Part shown: positions 10,260 to 19,693 of the stretch, piece after piece | Position numbering within the stretch: position 1 is the stretch's first letter | Layout of the letters: each line of letters opens with the position of its first letter | Assembly: GCA_014169315.1 (NCBI GenBank) | Contig: AP022133.1 | Coordinates: forward strand, 1,364,001 to 1,428,000 | From: Enterobacter cloacae | GTDB lineage: Bacteria > Pseudomonadota > Gammaproteobacteria > Enterobacterales > Enterobacteriaceae | Direction of reading: 5' to 3' | Length of the DNA stretch: 64,000 nt | Made by a program: the position numbers and the translations under genes | Notes under the pieces: generated by a model | Databases searched by the model: none | Seen by the model: only the letters and a program-made list of their open reading frames with translations | Told to the model about the DNA's origin: nothing

Positions 10260-10287
10260 GCACCAGGATGGAGCACCATTTTGGTGC
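10260..10287. promoter_or_regulatory. Two adjacent NtrC (NRI) binding sites upstream of glnH
   Basis: GCACCATTTTGGTGC (10273-10287) is a perfect palindrome with the NtrC consensus arms GCACCA/TGGTGC. A second, imperfect site GCACCAGGATGGAGC (10260-10274) abuts it. Their centres lie about 107 and 120 bp upstream of the predicted start, the arrangement known at glnHp2. The rest of the 361-bp glnH-dps gap (10117-10477) holds this promoter, a stretch near 10330-10430 in which I see nothing definite, and the dps terminator. Confidence 0.75.
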
Positions 10288-10432
10288 GTTTCGTTTGATG
10301 CAACTGACGGGGTGCTATTTAGCGCAAATTCTGACGAAAAAACAATCTTCCATTAACGGTTGTGTGAGGTGATTATTACATTTTCTTCACTTTTGCACTG
10401 TCTCAGGAAAAAAATGCGCACCATAAATGTGC

Positions 10433-10458
10433 AAAACCCTCACCGGTGGCGAGGGTTT
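10433..10458 (-). terminator. dps terminator
   Basis: Stem AAACCCTC/GAGGGTTT around a GC-rich loop, with a T run on the minus-strand side, starting 20 bp after the dps stop. Confidence 0.75.
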
Positions 10459-10477
10459 GGGAGAAAATGCTCAGGAA

Positions 10478-11068
<591 letters not shown>

Positions 11069-11238
11069 CTATCGCTTTAATAGTAAAGCACATTGTTTTT
11101 TATTAGTGCATTGTTTTTATGGTGATTTTTTATTTTATGAGATGGTTTTTATAATTGCGTTGGTAAGTGTTGTTATCTGCAATTTTATTTCTTGGTGATG
11201 TCAAAGATGTGAGGAAATAATTCAGTGAGCGGTTCTGG

Positions 11239-11278
11239 ACTCTATTCTGCATGGCTATTTAGCCATGCAGAATAGAGT
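11239..11278. terminator. 19-bp perfect inverted repeat after rhtA
   Basis: ACTCTATTCTGCATGGCTA at 11239-11257, a two-base spacer, then its exact complement at 11260-11278. It lies 3 bp beyond the rhtA stop. There is no T run, so it may be a Rho-assisted terminator, an mRNA-stabilising end or a protein site rather than an intrinsic terminator. Confidence 0.6.
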
Positions 11279-11281
11279 GCG

Positions 11282-12169
11282 TCAGTTAATATCGACTTTT
11301 TCGACTTTGCTCTCCCGATTCAGGGTGAGCGTGGATCCCATAGATGCGGCAATAATGGAGCAGAGTGCCAGCGTCTGGGTGAATGTCAGGGTTTCTCCGA
11401 GGAAAACCATACCGGAGATGGCGGCCAGTGCAGGCTCCATGCTCATCAGTGTGCCAAATATGCGTGTCGGGAGACGCGTGAGGGCAATCATCTCCAGAGA
11501 ATAGGGAAGTGCTGTTGACAGAATGGCGACAGCAAGCCCGATGGGCATGACCGACCATTGCCAGATGGATGCCGTAGCCTGCGCCATGCCGATTGGAACA
11601 AAGACGATGGCAGCAATTAATGAGCCCAGTGCGACGGTCGCCGGGCCATGCTCTTCCCCGGCGCGCTGGCCAGAAAGGATATAAACCGCCCAGCCGGCTC
11701 CTGCACCCAGTGCCAGCGCCGCACCTTTCAGATCAATGTGTGAGACATTCTGACCCAACGGTAACAGGAACCATAGCCCCAGAACGGCTAACACAACCCA
11801 GATAAAATCGACCGGACGACGAGAAGAAAAGAGCGCTACGGCCAGCGGGCCGGTAAATTCAAGCGCGACGGCGATCCCCAGAGGAATGGTCTGGATGGAG
11901 AGATAGAACATATAGTTCATTGCCCCCAGCGACAGCCCGTAAAACAGCAGAGGTAAACGCTGCTCTTTTCTGAAGCGCAATCGCCAGGGTTTGAAGATGA
12001 CCACCAGAATCAGGGTCCCTAATACGATACGCAGCGCTGTGACGCCCGGCGCACCGACCAGTGGAAACAGCGATTTTGCCAGCGATGCGCCGCTTTGAAT
12101 GGACAACATCGCGATGAATATTACAGCAACCGGCAACCATACTGAAGCCTTGCGGGGTGACCCTGGCAT
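11282..12169 (-). CDS. rhtA: Threonine/homoserine exporter RhtA
   Basis: 295 residues, an inner-membrane EamA/DMT-family exporter with about ten membrane helices in two repeats (for example VAVIFIAMLSIQSGASLAKS and the second repeat from GAALALGAGAGWAVYILSGQ). In E. coli RhtA exports threonine, homoserine and some other amino acids. It lies between dps and ompX as in E. coli. The start ATG gives MPGSPRKASVWLPVAV, matching the family start. Confidence 0.94.
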   Translation of the reverse strand: MPGSPRKASVWLPVAVIFIAMLSIQSGASLAKSLFPLVGAPGVTALRIVLGTLILVVIFKPWRLRFRKEQRLPLLFYGLSLGAMNYMFYLSIQTIPLGIAVALEFTGPLAVALFSSRRPVDFIWVVLAVLGLWFLLPLGQNVSHIDLKGAALALGAGAGWAVYILSGQRAGEEHGPATVALGSLIAAIVFVPIGMAQATASIWQWSVMPIGLAVAILSTALPYSLEMIALTRLPTRIFGTLMSMEPALAAISGMVFLGETLTFTQTLALCSIIAASMGSTLTLNRESKVEKVDIN

Positions 12170-12523
12170 CCTTTCTCCCGTCAGTTTATGTCAAGTGGGG
12201 TAAAAGCTGCAGTGTAATGGAAATATGCCGTAACGGTTGAGGCCCCGTTGAAAAAAAACGGTGTGAGATCCGTAAAATGGTTAAGCGCGGGTGGATTTAT
12301 CGTCTGTCTGATTAGGAATAATCTGGATGAATGTAACAGCACAGGCGCGCACTATTGGTGTTTTGAAGTGGAAATTCTATGTTATTTGAATGAGATAGCT
12401 AAAGCTGGAAATGTTCTGTTACAGGAAAGGTTTTGTTAGACATCACGAATCACAAAGAGTTTCACAAGAATTTTTGATATATTGAAAACTTACGGATTTA
12501 CTTGAAGCACATTTGAGGTGGTT
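12170..12523. other. rhtA-ompX divergent intergenic region (354 bp)
   Basis: Holds the divergent promoters of rhtA and ompX. The part next to ompX (about 12440-12523) is AT-rich and leads to a TTGAGGTGG ribosome site. An open frame of 63 codons at 12248-12439 has no ribosome site and no family-like sequence, so I do not call it a gene. No other structure seen. Confidence 0.6.
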
Positions 12524-13042
12524 ATGAAAAAAATTGCATGTCTTTCAGCACTGGCCGCAGTTCTGGCTGTTTCCGCAGGTACCGCTGTAGCTGCTACTTC
12601 TACCGTTACCGGTGGTTACGCTCAGAGCGATATGCAGGGCGTGATGAACAAAGCTAACGGTTTCAACCTGAAATACCGCTACGAGCAGGACAACAGCCCG
12701 CTGGGTGTGATCGGTTCCTTTACTTACACTGAAAAAGACCGTTTCGACGACAGCGCTTATAACAAGAGCCAGTACTACGGTATTACCGCAGGTCCTGCTT
12801 ACCGTCTGAACGACTGGGCAAGCATCTACGGTGTTGTTGGTGTTGGCTACGGTAAATTCCAGCAGACCGAAAACGAAGGTGCTAACCGCACTGCAAGCAC
12901 CAGCGACTACGGTTTCTCTTACGGTGCGGGTCTGCAGTTCAACCCAATCGAAAACGTTGCTCTGGACTTCTCCTATGAGCAGAGCCGTATCCGCAGCGTT
13001 GACGTTGGCACCTGGATCGCGGGCGTAGGTTACCGCTTCTAA
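12524..13042 (+). CDS. ompX: Outer membrane protein OmpX
   Basis: 172 residues, from ATG 12524 after GAGGTGGTT. It has a signal peptide (MKKIACLSALAAVLAVSAG, cleaved before ATSTVTGG) and an eight-strand beta-barrel, ending with the outer-membrane signature VGYRF. Strand segments such as GFNLKYRYEQDNSPLGVIGSF and YGAGLQFNPIENVALDFSYEQ are the Ail/Lom family pattern. The differences from E. coli fall in surface loops (ENEGANRTASTS; RFDDSAYNKSQ). OmpX is an abundant, envelope-stress-responsive porin-like barrel; its mRNA is a known target of the sRNAs CyaR and MicA in E. coli. Confidence 0.97.
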   Translation: MKKIACLSALAAVLAVSAGTAVAATSTVTGGYAQSDMQGVMNKANGFNLKYRYEQDNSPLGVIGSFTYTEKDRFDDSAYNKSQYYGITAGPAYRLNDWASIYGVVGVGYGKFQQTENEGANRTASTSDYGFSYGAGLQFNPIENVALDFSYEQSRIRSVDVGTWIAGVGYRF

Positions 13043-13060
13043 TCACTCCGGTGAGCCAAT

Positions 13061-13093
13061 AAAAAATCCGCCCAATGTGGCGGATTTTTTTTT
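13061..13093 (+). terminator. ompX terminator
   Basis: AATCCGCC/GGCGGATT stem with a six-base loop, followed by nine T, 18 bp after the stop. Confidence 0.9.
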
Positions 13094-13100
13094 GCTATTT

Positions 13101-13139
13101 CCCCTCATCCCAGTCCTCTCCCCAAAGAGGAGAGGGGGG
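13101..13139. repeat. GC-rich hairpin repeat, copy 1 (ompX/opgE junction)
   Basis: CCTCATCCCAGTCCTCTCC and a following GGAGAGGG form a hairpin. It belongs to a family whose fuller copies read CCCTCTCCC-TG-TGGGAGAGGG then TCAGGGTGAGGG. It is between two convergent genes, like all other copies in the window. Confidence 0.75.
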
Positions 13140-13173
13140 GCGTCCGTGCAGCCTTTTGGGCTTGTGGAAGATG

Positions 13174-14757
13174 TCACTTACTCTTTATATCGAATACATC
13201 CGTTCCCAGATGGGTATAGTCAACTTTCTGTAACTTGAAGTTGGTAATGTAAACTGGGGGAGCCTTCTTACCTGAGACAAACGGGTAACTATTTTTAATC
13301 TGTTCCGCAGTAATCCCCGTCCACTGCGAGAAGAATTCCAGGAAATCATTCGCGGAACGACGCGCTTTGATGATGCGGTGCGTTTTGTCATCACTCGACA
13401 GCACCATAAACGGCACCTGGAAGTTCTGCTGGAACTGGTCATCATGGGCCAGGTACTGTACCTCTTTGCCACGTTCCTTAAACGCCAGCCCGTGATCCGA
13501 GAAATAGACCAGCGAGAAACTGTTGCCAGTATTGCGGAGCTGGTCGTACAGCTTGCTGAGCAAATCATCGGTTTGCGTCATGGTATAGAGGTAGCATGAG
13601 GTCTCTCTGGATTGCACGAACTCAGCGTATTTTCCCTGCGTGCGATCGCATGCCTGCGGGTGTGAGCCCATCAGATGCAGAACAATCAACTGAGGCTGGG
13701 TATGCTGAGTGGCAAAGACCTGAGACGTCATTTTCAGCAACGCTTCATCTTTGGTGTTTTTATCGGCCTGGAAATCACCGTTTTTCAGGAACTGCACTTC
13801 ATCGGCACGCTTTGCAATACTGGCGATGGCCGTATCGTATTCGCCAATTTGACCCTGGTTGGAGAACCACCATGTCTGGAAACCTGCACGGTTAGCCAGA
13901 GTGACAAAGTTATCCTGGTACTGCGGTTTACCATCGACCACGCGGTTCAGCGTCAGGCCAAGTGATTTCTGCGTCGAGCCGCTGGCCGCCACATAATCGG
14001 TAAACAGGGTGCCATTGACCGTACTCGCAAACGGCGTGTTGTCCCAGTGTCCGCCAAACGCGCCCATCGCATCGCGGCGTGCGCTTTCGCCGATCACCAC
14101 GACATAGGTGTGGTACTTCGGTTTTACGGCCAGCACGTTCCAGGTGTCTTTCATTGTGGAAAGCTCGGCCATGCGTGCCTGTTCGTCGAGAACCTCTTGA
14201 TTGTTGACGACGACGTCTTTTACAAAACGGAATACCGGATAGCCGGTATCTTTCAGCTTAAATACACCTCCCCAGGCAAGATTTTGCACGGGGGCGACAA
14301 AAATAGTGGCGATACTGAATACCAGACACAGGTGTTCAATTTTGCTCCATGTTTTTTTCTCTTCCGCTTTGCGGCGAACGGCAATAACGCCAAGCGCGAA
14401 GATGAACAGGGCAACCACATAGCTGTACCACGGGAAGATCGTCAGGATCTCTGTCGACTCTTCCATATTGGTCGAGTGTAGTGCCAGCAAGGTATTAAAG
14501 TTTGGCGCGCCATAGGCCTGGCCAAACGGGAAATAGAAGGCGGCGACCAGCGAACAGAGCCCGATTAACGTTTTCTGCACGCGCGGAGCGCTCCGCCACA
14601 GTAAATGCAGTATGCAGGTGAAGGCCGCGGTGTAGAGCAGGCTAAAAGGATAGCCCAGCGCAAAGTTAATCAGCAACGATTGCAGAAAGTAGAACCCCGT
14701 CCACGGGCTTAAGGCCCGGCTGCGGGTAACAAGTGTTTCTTTCAGGGTTAAATTCAT
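13174..14757 (-). CDS. opgE: Phosphoethanolamine transferase OpgE
   Basis: 527 residues, the E. coli length. About five N-terminal membrane helices (residues 15-165) carry a periplasmic alkaline-phosphatase-like domain of the EptA/sulfatase superfamily. Active-site motifs visible are VVIGESARRDAMGAFGG (metal ligand Glu), VAASGSTQKS (the Thr expected to carry phosphoethanolamine) and the metal-binding SDHG in LVYFSDHGLAF. OpgE transfers phosphoethanolamine to osmoregulated periplasmic glucans in E. coli. It is transcribed convergently to ompX. Confidence 0.93.
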   Translation of the reverse strand: MNLTLKETLVTRSRALSPWTGFYFLQSLLINFALGYPFSLLYTAAFTCILHLLWRSAPRVQKTLIGLCSLVAAFYFPFGQAYGAPNFNTLLALHSTNMEESTEILTIFPWYSYVVALFIFALGVIAVRRKAEEKKTWSKIEHLCLVFSIATIFVAPVQNLAWGGVFKLKDTGYPVFRFVKDVVVNNQEVLDEQARMAELSTMKDTWNVLAVKPKYHTYVVVIGESARRDAMGAFGGHWDNTPFASTVNGTLFTDYVAASGSTQKSLGLTLNRVVDGKPQYQDNFVTLANRAGFQTWWFSNQGQIGEYDTAIASIAKRADEVQFLKNGDFQADKNTKDEALLKMTSQVFATQHTQPQLIVLHLMGSHPQACDRTQGKYAEFVQSRETSCYLYTMTQTDDLLSKLYDQLRNTGNSFSLVYFSDHGLAFKERGKEVQYLAHDDQFQQNFQVPFMVLSSDDKTHRIIKARRSANDFLEFFSQWTGITAEQIKNSYPFVSGKKAPPVYITNFKLQKVDYTHLGTDVFDIKSK

Positions 14758-15040
14758 AGGTCACTATCATGCATGAAAACGCCATGTGCTCACCCTGGCG
14801 TCGAGGGTCAAAACCTGCCTGACAGTGCGTGGAGAGGGAATGAGGGTCCGCTTCAGCGAGCCGCAAATTGTGCAGGGCAGCAAGAAGATAGTGCGAGCGT
14901 TAACTAAGGTCAACAGTTGCTAAGCAGATGTTTTGCGAAGGGGATTGCAAATCCGTGAAAAAGATCGGGAATTACGCGGCCTGGAGCCAGTTTACGGAAG
15001 AATTATGACGGAAAAATGAAGCGGCGTACCGCGACGCCGC

Positions 15041-15169
15041 TTAGTGGGAAGGTTTATCGTCCTGATGCGGTTTCTGACTAAACATATCGCACAGCATGTT
15101 CAGCAGCATTAAGCGTACTTTAAAAGGAGAGTGAGTAAACACGGTCATACACCTCTTGAATTCATTCAT
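15041..15169 (-). CDS. mntS: MntS, small manganese chaperone/efflux inhibitor protein
   Basis: 42 residues from ATG 15167-15169, preceded by AGGAGGT. The sequence begins MNEFKRCMTVFTHSPFKVRL and ends DDKPSH, like E. coli MntS (formerly the rybA RNA). MntS is made when manganese is scarce and raises available Mn, mainly by blocking the exporter MntP. It is divergent from mntR, and two MntR-type boxes lie about 60-90 bp upstream. The longer open frame from 15235 is not the gene. Confidence 0.92.
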   Translation of the reverse strand: MNEFKRCMTVFTHSPFKVRLMLLNMLCDMFSQKPHQDDKPSH

Positions 15170-15226
15170 AAGACCTCCTGATTTTTGACCCCTTCGATCC
15201 GTGAAAGGTGACTGCATTACGTACAG

Positions 15227-15261
15227 ATATAGCACAGGCTATATTTTATAGCTATGGCTAT
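15227..15261. promoter_or_regulatory. Two MntR-type operator boxes upstream of mntS
   Basis: ATATAGC-ACAG-GCTATAT (15227-15244) and ATAGC-TATG-GCTAT (15248-15261) share the core ATAGC-N4-GCTAT with centres 19 bp apart. The core resembles the MntR box of E. coli. They lie between the divergent mntS and mntR, and MntR bound to manganese would repress mntS. Confidence 0.65.
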
Positions 15262-15352
15262 TTCGTTAATTTTTTGTGCTTGTGAAGTGATGGTTTACAA
15301 TGTGTGTTCTCGATTCCGGGCGCTGGAAGCGTCACCCTACTGAGGAAGTGCA

Positions 15353-15826
15353 ATGAACCGTCGCGCAGGTAAGCCAACAATAATAAAAACGACGCAACTG
15401 GTGAATGTCGAAGAACATGTCGAAGGTTTTCGCCAGGTACGTGAAGCGCACCGGCGTGAACTGATCGATGATTATGTCGAGCTGATTTCCGATTTGATCC
15501 GTGAAGTGGGGGAAGCCCGTCAGGTTGATATGGCGGCCAGGTTGGGTGTCTCGCAACCCACCGTTGCCAAGATGTTAAAACGGCTGGCATCTGTGGGCTT
15601 AATTGAAATGATCCCCTGGCGCGGTGTATTCCTGACGCCGGAAGGGGAAAAGCTGGCGCAGGAGAGCCGTGAGCGCCATCAAATCGTCGAGCATTTTTTG
15701 CTGGTGCTGGGCGTCAGCCCGGAAATTGCCCGTCGTGATGCGGAAGGAATAGAGCACCATGTCAGTGAAGAGACGCTGGCGAAATTCCGCGAATTTACAC
15801 TCAACGCCGGGATTTCTGCAGAATGA
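15353..15826 (+). CDS. mntR: Manganese-responsive transcriptional regulator MntR
   Basis: 157 residues, a DtxR/MntR-family regulator. The winged helix-turn-helix is residues about 55-105, with recognition helix [19 protein letters not shown]. The metal-binding dimerisation part follows, with [32 protein letters not shown] carrying the His/Glu/Asp ligands. In E. coli, Mn-MntR represses mntH and mntS and activates mntP. Its TGA overlaps the ATG of ybiR (ATGA), so the two are co-translated. Confidence 0.96.
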   Translation: MNRRAGKPTIIKTTQLVNVEEHVEGFRQVREAHRRELIDDYVELISDLIREVGEARQVDMAARLGVSQPTVAKMLKRLASVGLIEMIPWRGVFLTPEGEKLAQESRERHQIVEHFLLVLGVSPEIARRDAEGIEHHVSEETLAKFREFTLNAGISAE

Positions 15827-16932
15827 GGCTTCCCGGACTCCAGGCACTGGCTCGCGATCGTTTTTTTCATCTTTTATTAATTATTGGTGCAGGGCTGAGT
15901 GCTTTTGTACCGTTCGCGCCACAGACCTGGCCTGCGGTAATTGACTGGCGTACGATAATTACCCTGAGCGGCTTAATGATGCTCACCAAAGGGGTGGAAC
16001 TGAGCGGTTACTTTGATGTACTGGGGCGTAAAATGGTGCGCCGCTTTGCCACTGAGCGCAAACTGGCCCTGTTTATGGTCTTTTCCGCTGCGGTATTGTC
16101 CACCTTCCTGACTAACGATGTGGCGCTGTTCATTGTGGTGCCGCTGACGCTCACGCTGCGGAGGCTCTGCGAGATCCCGGTCTCCCGCCTGATCATCTTT
16201 GAGGCACTGGCCGTGAATGCCGGTTCGCTTCTGACACCCATCGGTAACCCGCAAAACATTCTTCTCTGGGGTCGCTCAGGCCTGTCGTTTGCCGCTTTTA
16301 CCTGGCAAATGGCACCGCTGGCGCTGGTGATGGTGCTTTCGCTGCTGGTGGTCTGCTGGCTGGCGTTCCCCGATACAAAACTGCAGTACCATAGCGGAAC
16401 CCCGGGCCCGGAATGGCTGCCTCGTCTGGTCTGGAGTTGTCTGGGCCTTTATATCGTCTTCCTCACGGCACTGGAGTTGAAACAGGAACTGGCTGGGGTG
16501 TTACTGGTGGCCTGCGGATTCCTGTTCCTCGCAAGACGCGTGCTGGTGAGCGTCGACTGGACATTGTTACTGGTCTTTATAGCCATGTTTATTGATGTCC
16601 ATTTGCTTATCCAGCTTCCGGTGCTGCAAAACGTTCTGCATGGCGTCAGTAGCCTGTCGCAGCCGGGGCTGTGGCTGGCGGCGATTGGCCTGTCGCAGTT
16701 TATCAGTAACGTTCCCTCGACCATCTTACTGCTCAACTATGTTCCCCCTGACACGCTGCTGGCCTGGGCGGTTAATATCGGTGGATTTGGGTTACTCCCC
16801 GGTTCGCTTGCCAACCTGATTGCCCTGCGAATGGCGAATGACCGCCGTATCTGGTGGCGCTTCCATTTATGGTCACTCCCGATGCTGGTTTGGGCTGTGG
16901 CGGCTGGTTTCGGTTTATTCCTTCTCGTATAG
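15823..16932 (+). CDS. ybiR: YbiR, SLC13/ArsB-NhaD-type membrane anion transporter
   Basis: 369 residues with about ten membrane segments. The [15 protein letters not shown] stretch (near residue 105) and the repeated-half motif [14 protein letters not shown] (near residue 290) are the two conserved re-entrant hairpins of the ion transporter superfamily (DASS/ArsB). The [16 protein letters not shown] segment is also family typical. The substrate is not known. Four-base overlap with mntR suggests a shared transcript and perhaps a metal-linked role, which is inference. Confidence 0.9.
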   Translation: MRLPGLQALARDRFFHLLLIIGAGLSAFVPFAPQTWPAVIDWRTIITLSGLMMLTKGVELSGYFDVLGRKMVRRFATERKLALFMVFSAAVLSTFLTNDVALFIVVPLTLTLRRLCEIPVSRLIIFEALAVNAGSLLTPIGNPQNILLWGRSGLSFAAFTWQMAPLALVMVLSLLVVCWLAFPDTKLQYHSGTPGPEWLPRLVWSCLGLYIVFLTALELKQELAGVLLVACGFLFLARRVLVSVDWTLLLVFIAMFIDVHLLIQLPVLQNVLHGVSSLSQPGLWLAAIGLSQFISNVPSTILLLNYVPPDTLLAWAVNIGGFGLLPGSLANLIALRMANDRRIWWRFHLWSLPMLVWAVAAGFGLFLLV

Positions 16933-17078
16933 CCGTCTCCTGTAATGAACTGTCAAACCCTGCATGGAAAAAGATTCAGAGGATTGGGCAAGAAACGGAC
17001 AGAAACGCCACATTCGCGTTCGCTGAGGGGCGGGTATAACTATCAGGCACTCATCAAACAAAATGCGAGGAATGTCTT

Positions 17079-18119
17079 ATGCGTTATCAAAAACTCGGCA
17101 ATACCGGTTTGTTTGTTTCTGAACTGTGCCTCGGCACCATGACATTCGGCGGTGAAGGTGGCATGTGGGGCAAGATTGGCCAGCTGCAGCAACGTGAAGC
17201 CGAGCAGCTGGTGGGTCGCGCGCTGGATGCCGGGATCAATTTCATCGATACCGCGAACGTCTATTCAGAAGGTCGCTCGGAGGAGATCACCGGGCAGGCG
17301 CTGAAAAACCTGAAGATCCCGCGTGAAAATGTTGTTGTCGCCACTAAAGTGTTTGGCGAGACCGGTACGGCGGGCGTGAACTCACGCGGCAGCTCACGCT
17401 ATCACATTATCAGCAGCGTGAAAGAGAGCCTGCGTCGCCTGCAGCTTGATCATATCGATCTCTACCAGCTACACGGATTTGACCCCGCGACGCCCATCGA
17501 AGAGACGCTTTATGCGCTGGATAACCTGGTGCAGCACGGCCACGTGCGTTATATCGGCGTCTCTAACTGGGCGGCATGGCAGATTGCCAAAGCGCTGGGC
17601 ATTTCCGAGCGTCTTGGGCTGGCACGTTTTGCCTCTTTGCAGGCGTATTACACCATTGCCGGTCGTGACCTGGAGCGCGAGCTGGTGCCGATGATGCAGA
17701 GCGAAGGTGTCGGGCTGATGGTCTGGAGCCCGCTGGCGGGTGGCCTGCTGAGCGGAAAATATGACCGCGACGGCCAGAGCGAAGCCGGTGGACGTCGCCA
17801 GGAGTTTGACTTCCCGCCTGTGGAGAAAGAGCGTGCCTTCGACTGTGTTGACGTGATGCGCACCATTGCCGAAAGCAAAGGCGTTTCCGTTGCACAGATC
17901 GCGCTGGCGTGGCTGCTGCATCAGAAAGTGGTCAGCAGTGTGATCATTGGCGCGAAACGGGTCGACCAGTTGGATGACAACATTGCCGCAACCGGGATCC
18001 GGTTAAGCGAAGAAGAACTTAAACAACTTGATGCTGTGAGCGCACTGCCACGGGAATATCCGGGCTGGATGCTGGAGCGACAGGGCGAATATCGTCGTAA
18101 TCAGTTAGCACAGCAGTAA
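17079..18119 (+). CDS. Aldo/keto reductase
   Basis: 346 residues, an NADP(H)-dependent (alpha/beta)8-barrel oxidoreductase. The catalytic tetrad is visible: Asp in FIDTANVYSEG with the Tyr four residues on, Lys in VVATKVFG and His in LYQLHGFD. The cofactor-binding end includes SSVIIGAKRVDQL (near residues 285-297). The N-terminal GGMWGKIGQ loop is as in the Tas/YghZ-like group. The substrate cannot be predicted. It is not at this place in E. coli K-12, so it is part of an accessory insertion between ybiR and ldtB. It has its own terminator. Confidence 0.88.
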   Translation: MRYQKLGNTGLFVSELCLGTMTFGGEGGMWGKIGQLQQREAEQLVGRALDAGINFIDTANVYSEGRSEEITGQALKNLKIPRENVVVATKVFGETGTAGVNSRGSSRYHIISSVKESLRRLQLDHIDLYQLHGFDPATPIEETLYALDNLVQHGHVRYIGVSNWAAWQIAKALGISERLGLARFASLQAYYTIAGRDLERELVPMMQSEGVGLMVWSPLAGGLLSGKYDRDGQSEAGGRRQEFDFPPVEKERAFDCVDVMRTIAESKGVSVAQIALAWLLHQKVVSSVIIGAKRVDQLDDNIAATGIRLSEEELKQLDAVSALPREYPGWMLERQGEYRRNQLAQQ

Positions 18120-18129
18120 CCCTTCTTTT

Positions 18130-18162
18130 CCCCGGTGGGCTTCGCTTACTGGGGCTTTTTTT
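18130..18162 (+). terminator. Terminator after the aldo/keto reductase gene
   Basis: An 11-bp stem (18130-18140 with 18144-18154, with several G-T pairs) around a three-base loop, then seven T. Confidence 0.85.
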
Positions 18163-18220
18163 CTGCCCATCTCACAAAAAACGATCCTTCTCTTTGATTG
18201 ATTTTTCATCTTCGCCTATA

Positions 18221-18251
18221 TGACTAGTCATGAAATTTAAATGACTAGTCA
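18221..18251. promoter_or_regulatory. Twin palindromic operator for the beta-glucoside operon
   Basis: Two perfect copies of the palindrome TGACTAGTCA at 18221-18230 and 18242-18251 have starts 21 bp apart, two helical turns, within a larger symmetric block. They lie 14 bp before the 6-phospho-beta-glucosidase start, overlapping the expected promoter. The likely ligand is the GntR/HutC regulator at the end of the same operon. Confidence 0.75.
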
Positions 18252-18265
18252 TATAGGGAGAAACC

Positions 18266-19642
18266 ATGAACCAATCACTGCCAGTCAACTTTTTATGGGG
18301 TAATTCGGTATCCAGCATGCAGACGGAAGGGGCATGGAACGAGGGGGGAAAGGGGATGTCGGTGTACGACATTCGCGAAGCCGGGGAAAACATCTCCGAC
18401 TGGAAGGTGGCGACCGACTCCTACCACCGCTATCGGGAAGATTTCGATCTGATGCAGGATCTGGGCATGAACTGCTACCGCTTTCAGATAGCCTGGAGCC
18501 GCGTCTGTCCGCAGGGTGACGGGGATTTCAACGATGAAGGCATCGCGTTTTATGACCGCTTTATCAACGATCTGATCGCCCGCGGTATTGAGCCGATGAT
18601 CTGCCTCTACCATTTCGATATGCCGCTGGCACTGGCGCAGGAGTACAACGGTTTTAACGATCGTCGGGTGATGGACGCCTTTATCCGCTACGGTAAAAAG
18701 ATGATCGACTGCTACGGTGATCGCGTGAAGTACTGGTTGACCTTCAACGAACAGAACATCTTCCATATGCCGGAAGCGTTTCGCATTTCCGGCTACATGA
18801 AAGGCGAGAAAACCCTGCGCGAGCTGTATGAGCTACAGCACCATACGATGGTGGCGCACATGGCGCTGACCGGGTATCTGCACCAGACCAGACCGGGTCA
18901 GCTGATGGGCGGTATGCTGGCGCACCAGCTGATTTACCCGGCCACCTGCAAACCGCGCGATATCTTCTGTGCGCAACAATATGACGAGTTTCTCAATCAG
19001 AACCTGCTGCGTGTCTTTGCCGGTCAGGGCTACAGTCCGGCGGTGATGGCGGTGGTGGAACAGGAGGGCTTTGGTGATATCTACCGGGCCGAAGATCTTG
19101 CCCTGCTGGGGCGTACCAGGAATGACTTTATGGCCTTTAGCTATTACGCCAGCAAAACGCTGGACAGTGATGCTATTCCGGAAGGTACGCCGGTTAACGA
19201 TTACCTGCTGCACGGCGAGAAAAATAACCCTTACCTTAAAGCGACCGAGTGGAACTGGCAGATCGATCCGCTGGGCTTTCGCACCATCATTACCCGCTAC
19301 TACAACGACTGGCGGATGCCGGTATTCCCGATTGAAAACGGTATCGGGGTGATTGAGTCCTGGGACGGTGTGAACCCGATCGAGGATACTTACCGTATCG
19401 ACTACCACCGGGCGCACATTGATGCCATGAAAGCCGCGATGGTTGAGGATGGCGCAGAGGTGATTGGCTATCTCGGCTGGGGCTTAATCGACATTCTTAG
19501 CTCACAGGGAGACATGCGTAAGCGCTACGGCGTGGTCTATGTCAACCGTGAAAACCATGACCTGAAAGACCTGAAACGTGTGCCGAAGAAGAGCTACGCG
19601 TGGCTGAAACAGGTTATCCATACCAACGGACGCGAAATGTAA
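18266..19642 (+). CDS. 6-phospho-beta-glucosidase (GH1)
   Basis: 458 residues, glycoside hydrolase family 1. The N-terminal family signature is FLWGNSVSSMQTEGAWNEGG. The acid/base is Glu162 in LTFNEQN and the nucleophile Glu357 in PIENGIG. Such enzymes split phosphorylated cellobiose, salicin or arbutin after PTS uptake, giving glucose 6-phosphate and an aglycone. It leads an operon with an EIIC and a GntR regulator, with twin operator palindromes just upstream. Which beta-glucoside is used is not determined. Confidence 0.92.
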   Translation: MNQSLPVNFLWGNSVSSMQTEGAWNEGGKGMSVYDIREAGENISDWKVATDSYHRYREDFDLMQDLGMNCYRFQIAWSRVCPQGDGDFNDEGIAFYDRFINDLIARGIEPMICLYHFDMPLALAQEYNGFNDRRVMDAFIRYGKKMIDCYGDRVKYWLTFNEQNIFHMPEAFRISGYMKGEKTLRELYELQHHTMVAHMALTGYLHQTRPGQLMGGMLAHQLIYPATCKPRDIFCAQQYDEFLNQNLLRVFAGQGYSPAVMAVVEQEGFGDIYRAEDLALLGRTRNDFMAFSYYASKTLDSDAIPEGTPVNDYLLHGEKNNPYLKATEWNWQIDPLGFRTIITRYYNDWRMPVFPIENGIGVIESWDGVNPIEDTYRIDYHRAHIDAMKAAMVEDGAEVIGYLGWGLIDILSSQGDMRKRYGVVYVNRENHDLKDLKRVPKKSYAWLKQVIHTNGREM

Positions 19643-19693
19643 GCCGTACGCTGCCGGGCCGTTTTTGTGACTGATTGATGGGAAATATCCGCT

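Noticed and set aside
12248..12439. 63-codon open frame upstream of ompX
   Set aside because: No ribosome site and no recognisable sequence; it lies in the promoter region.
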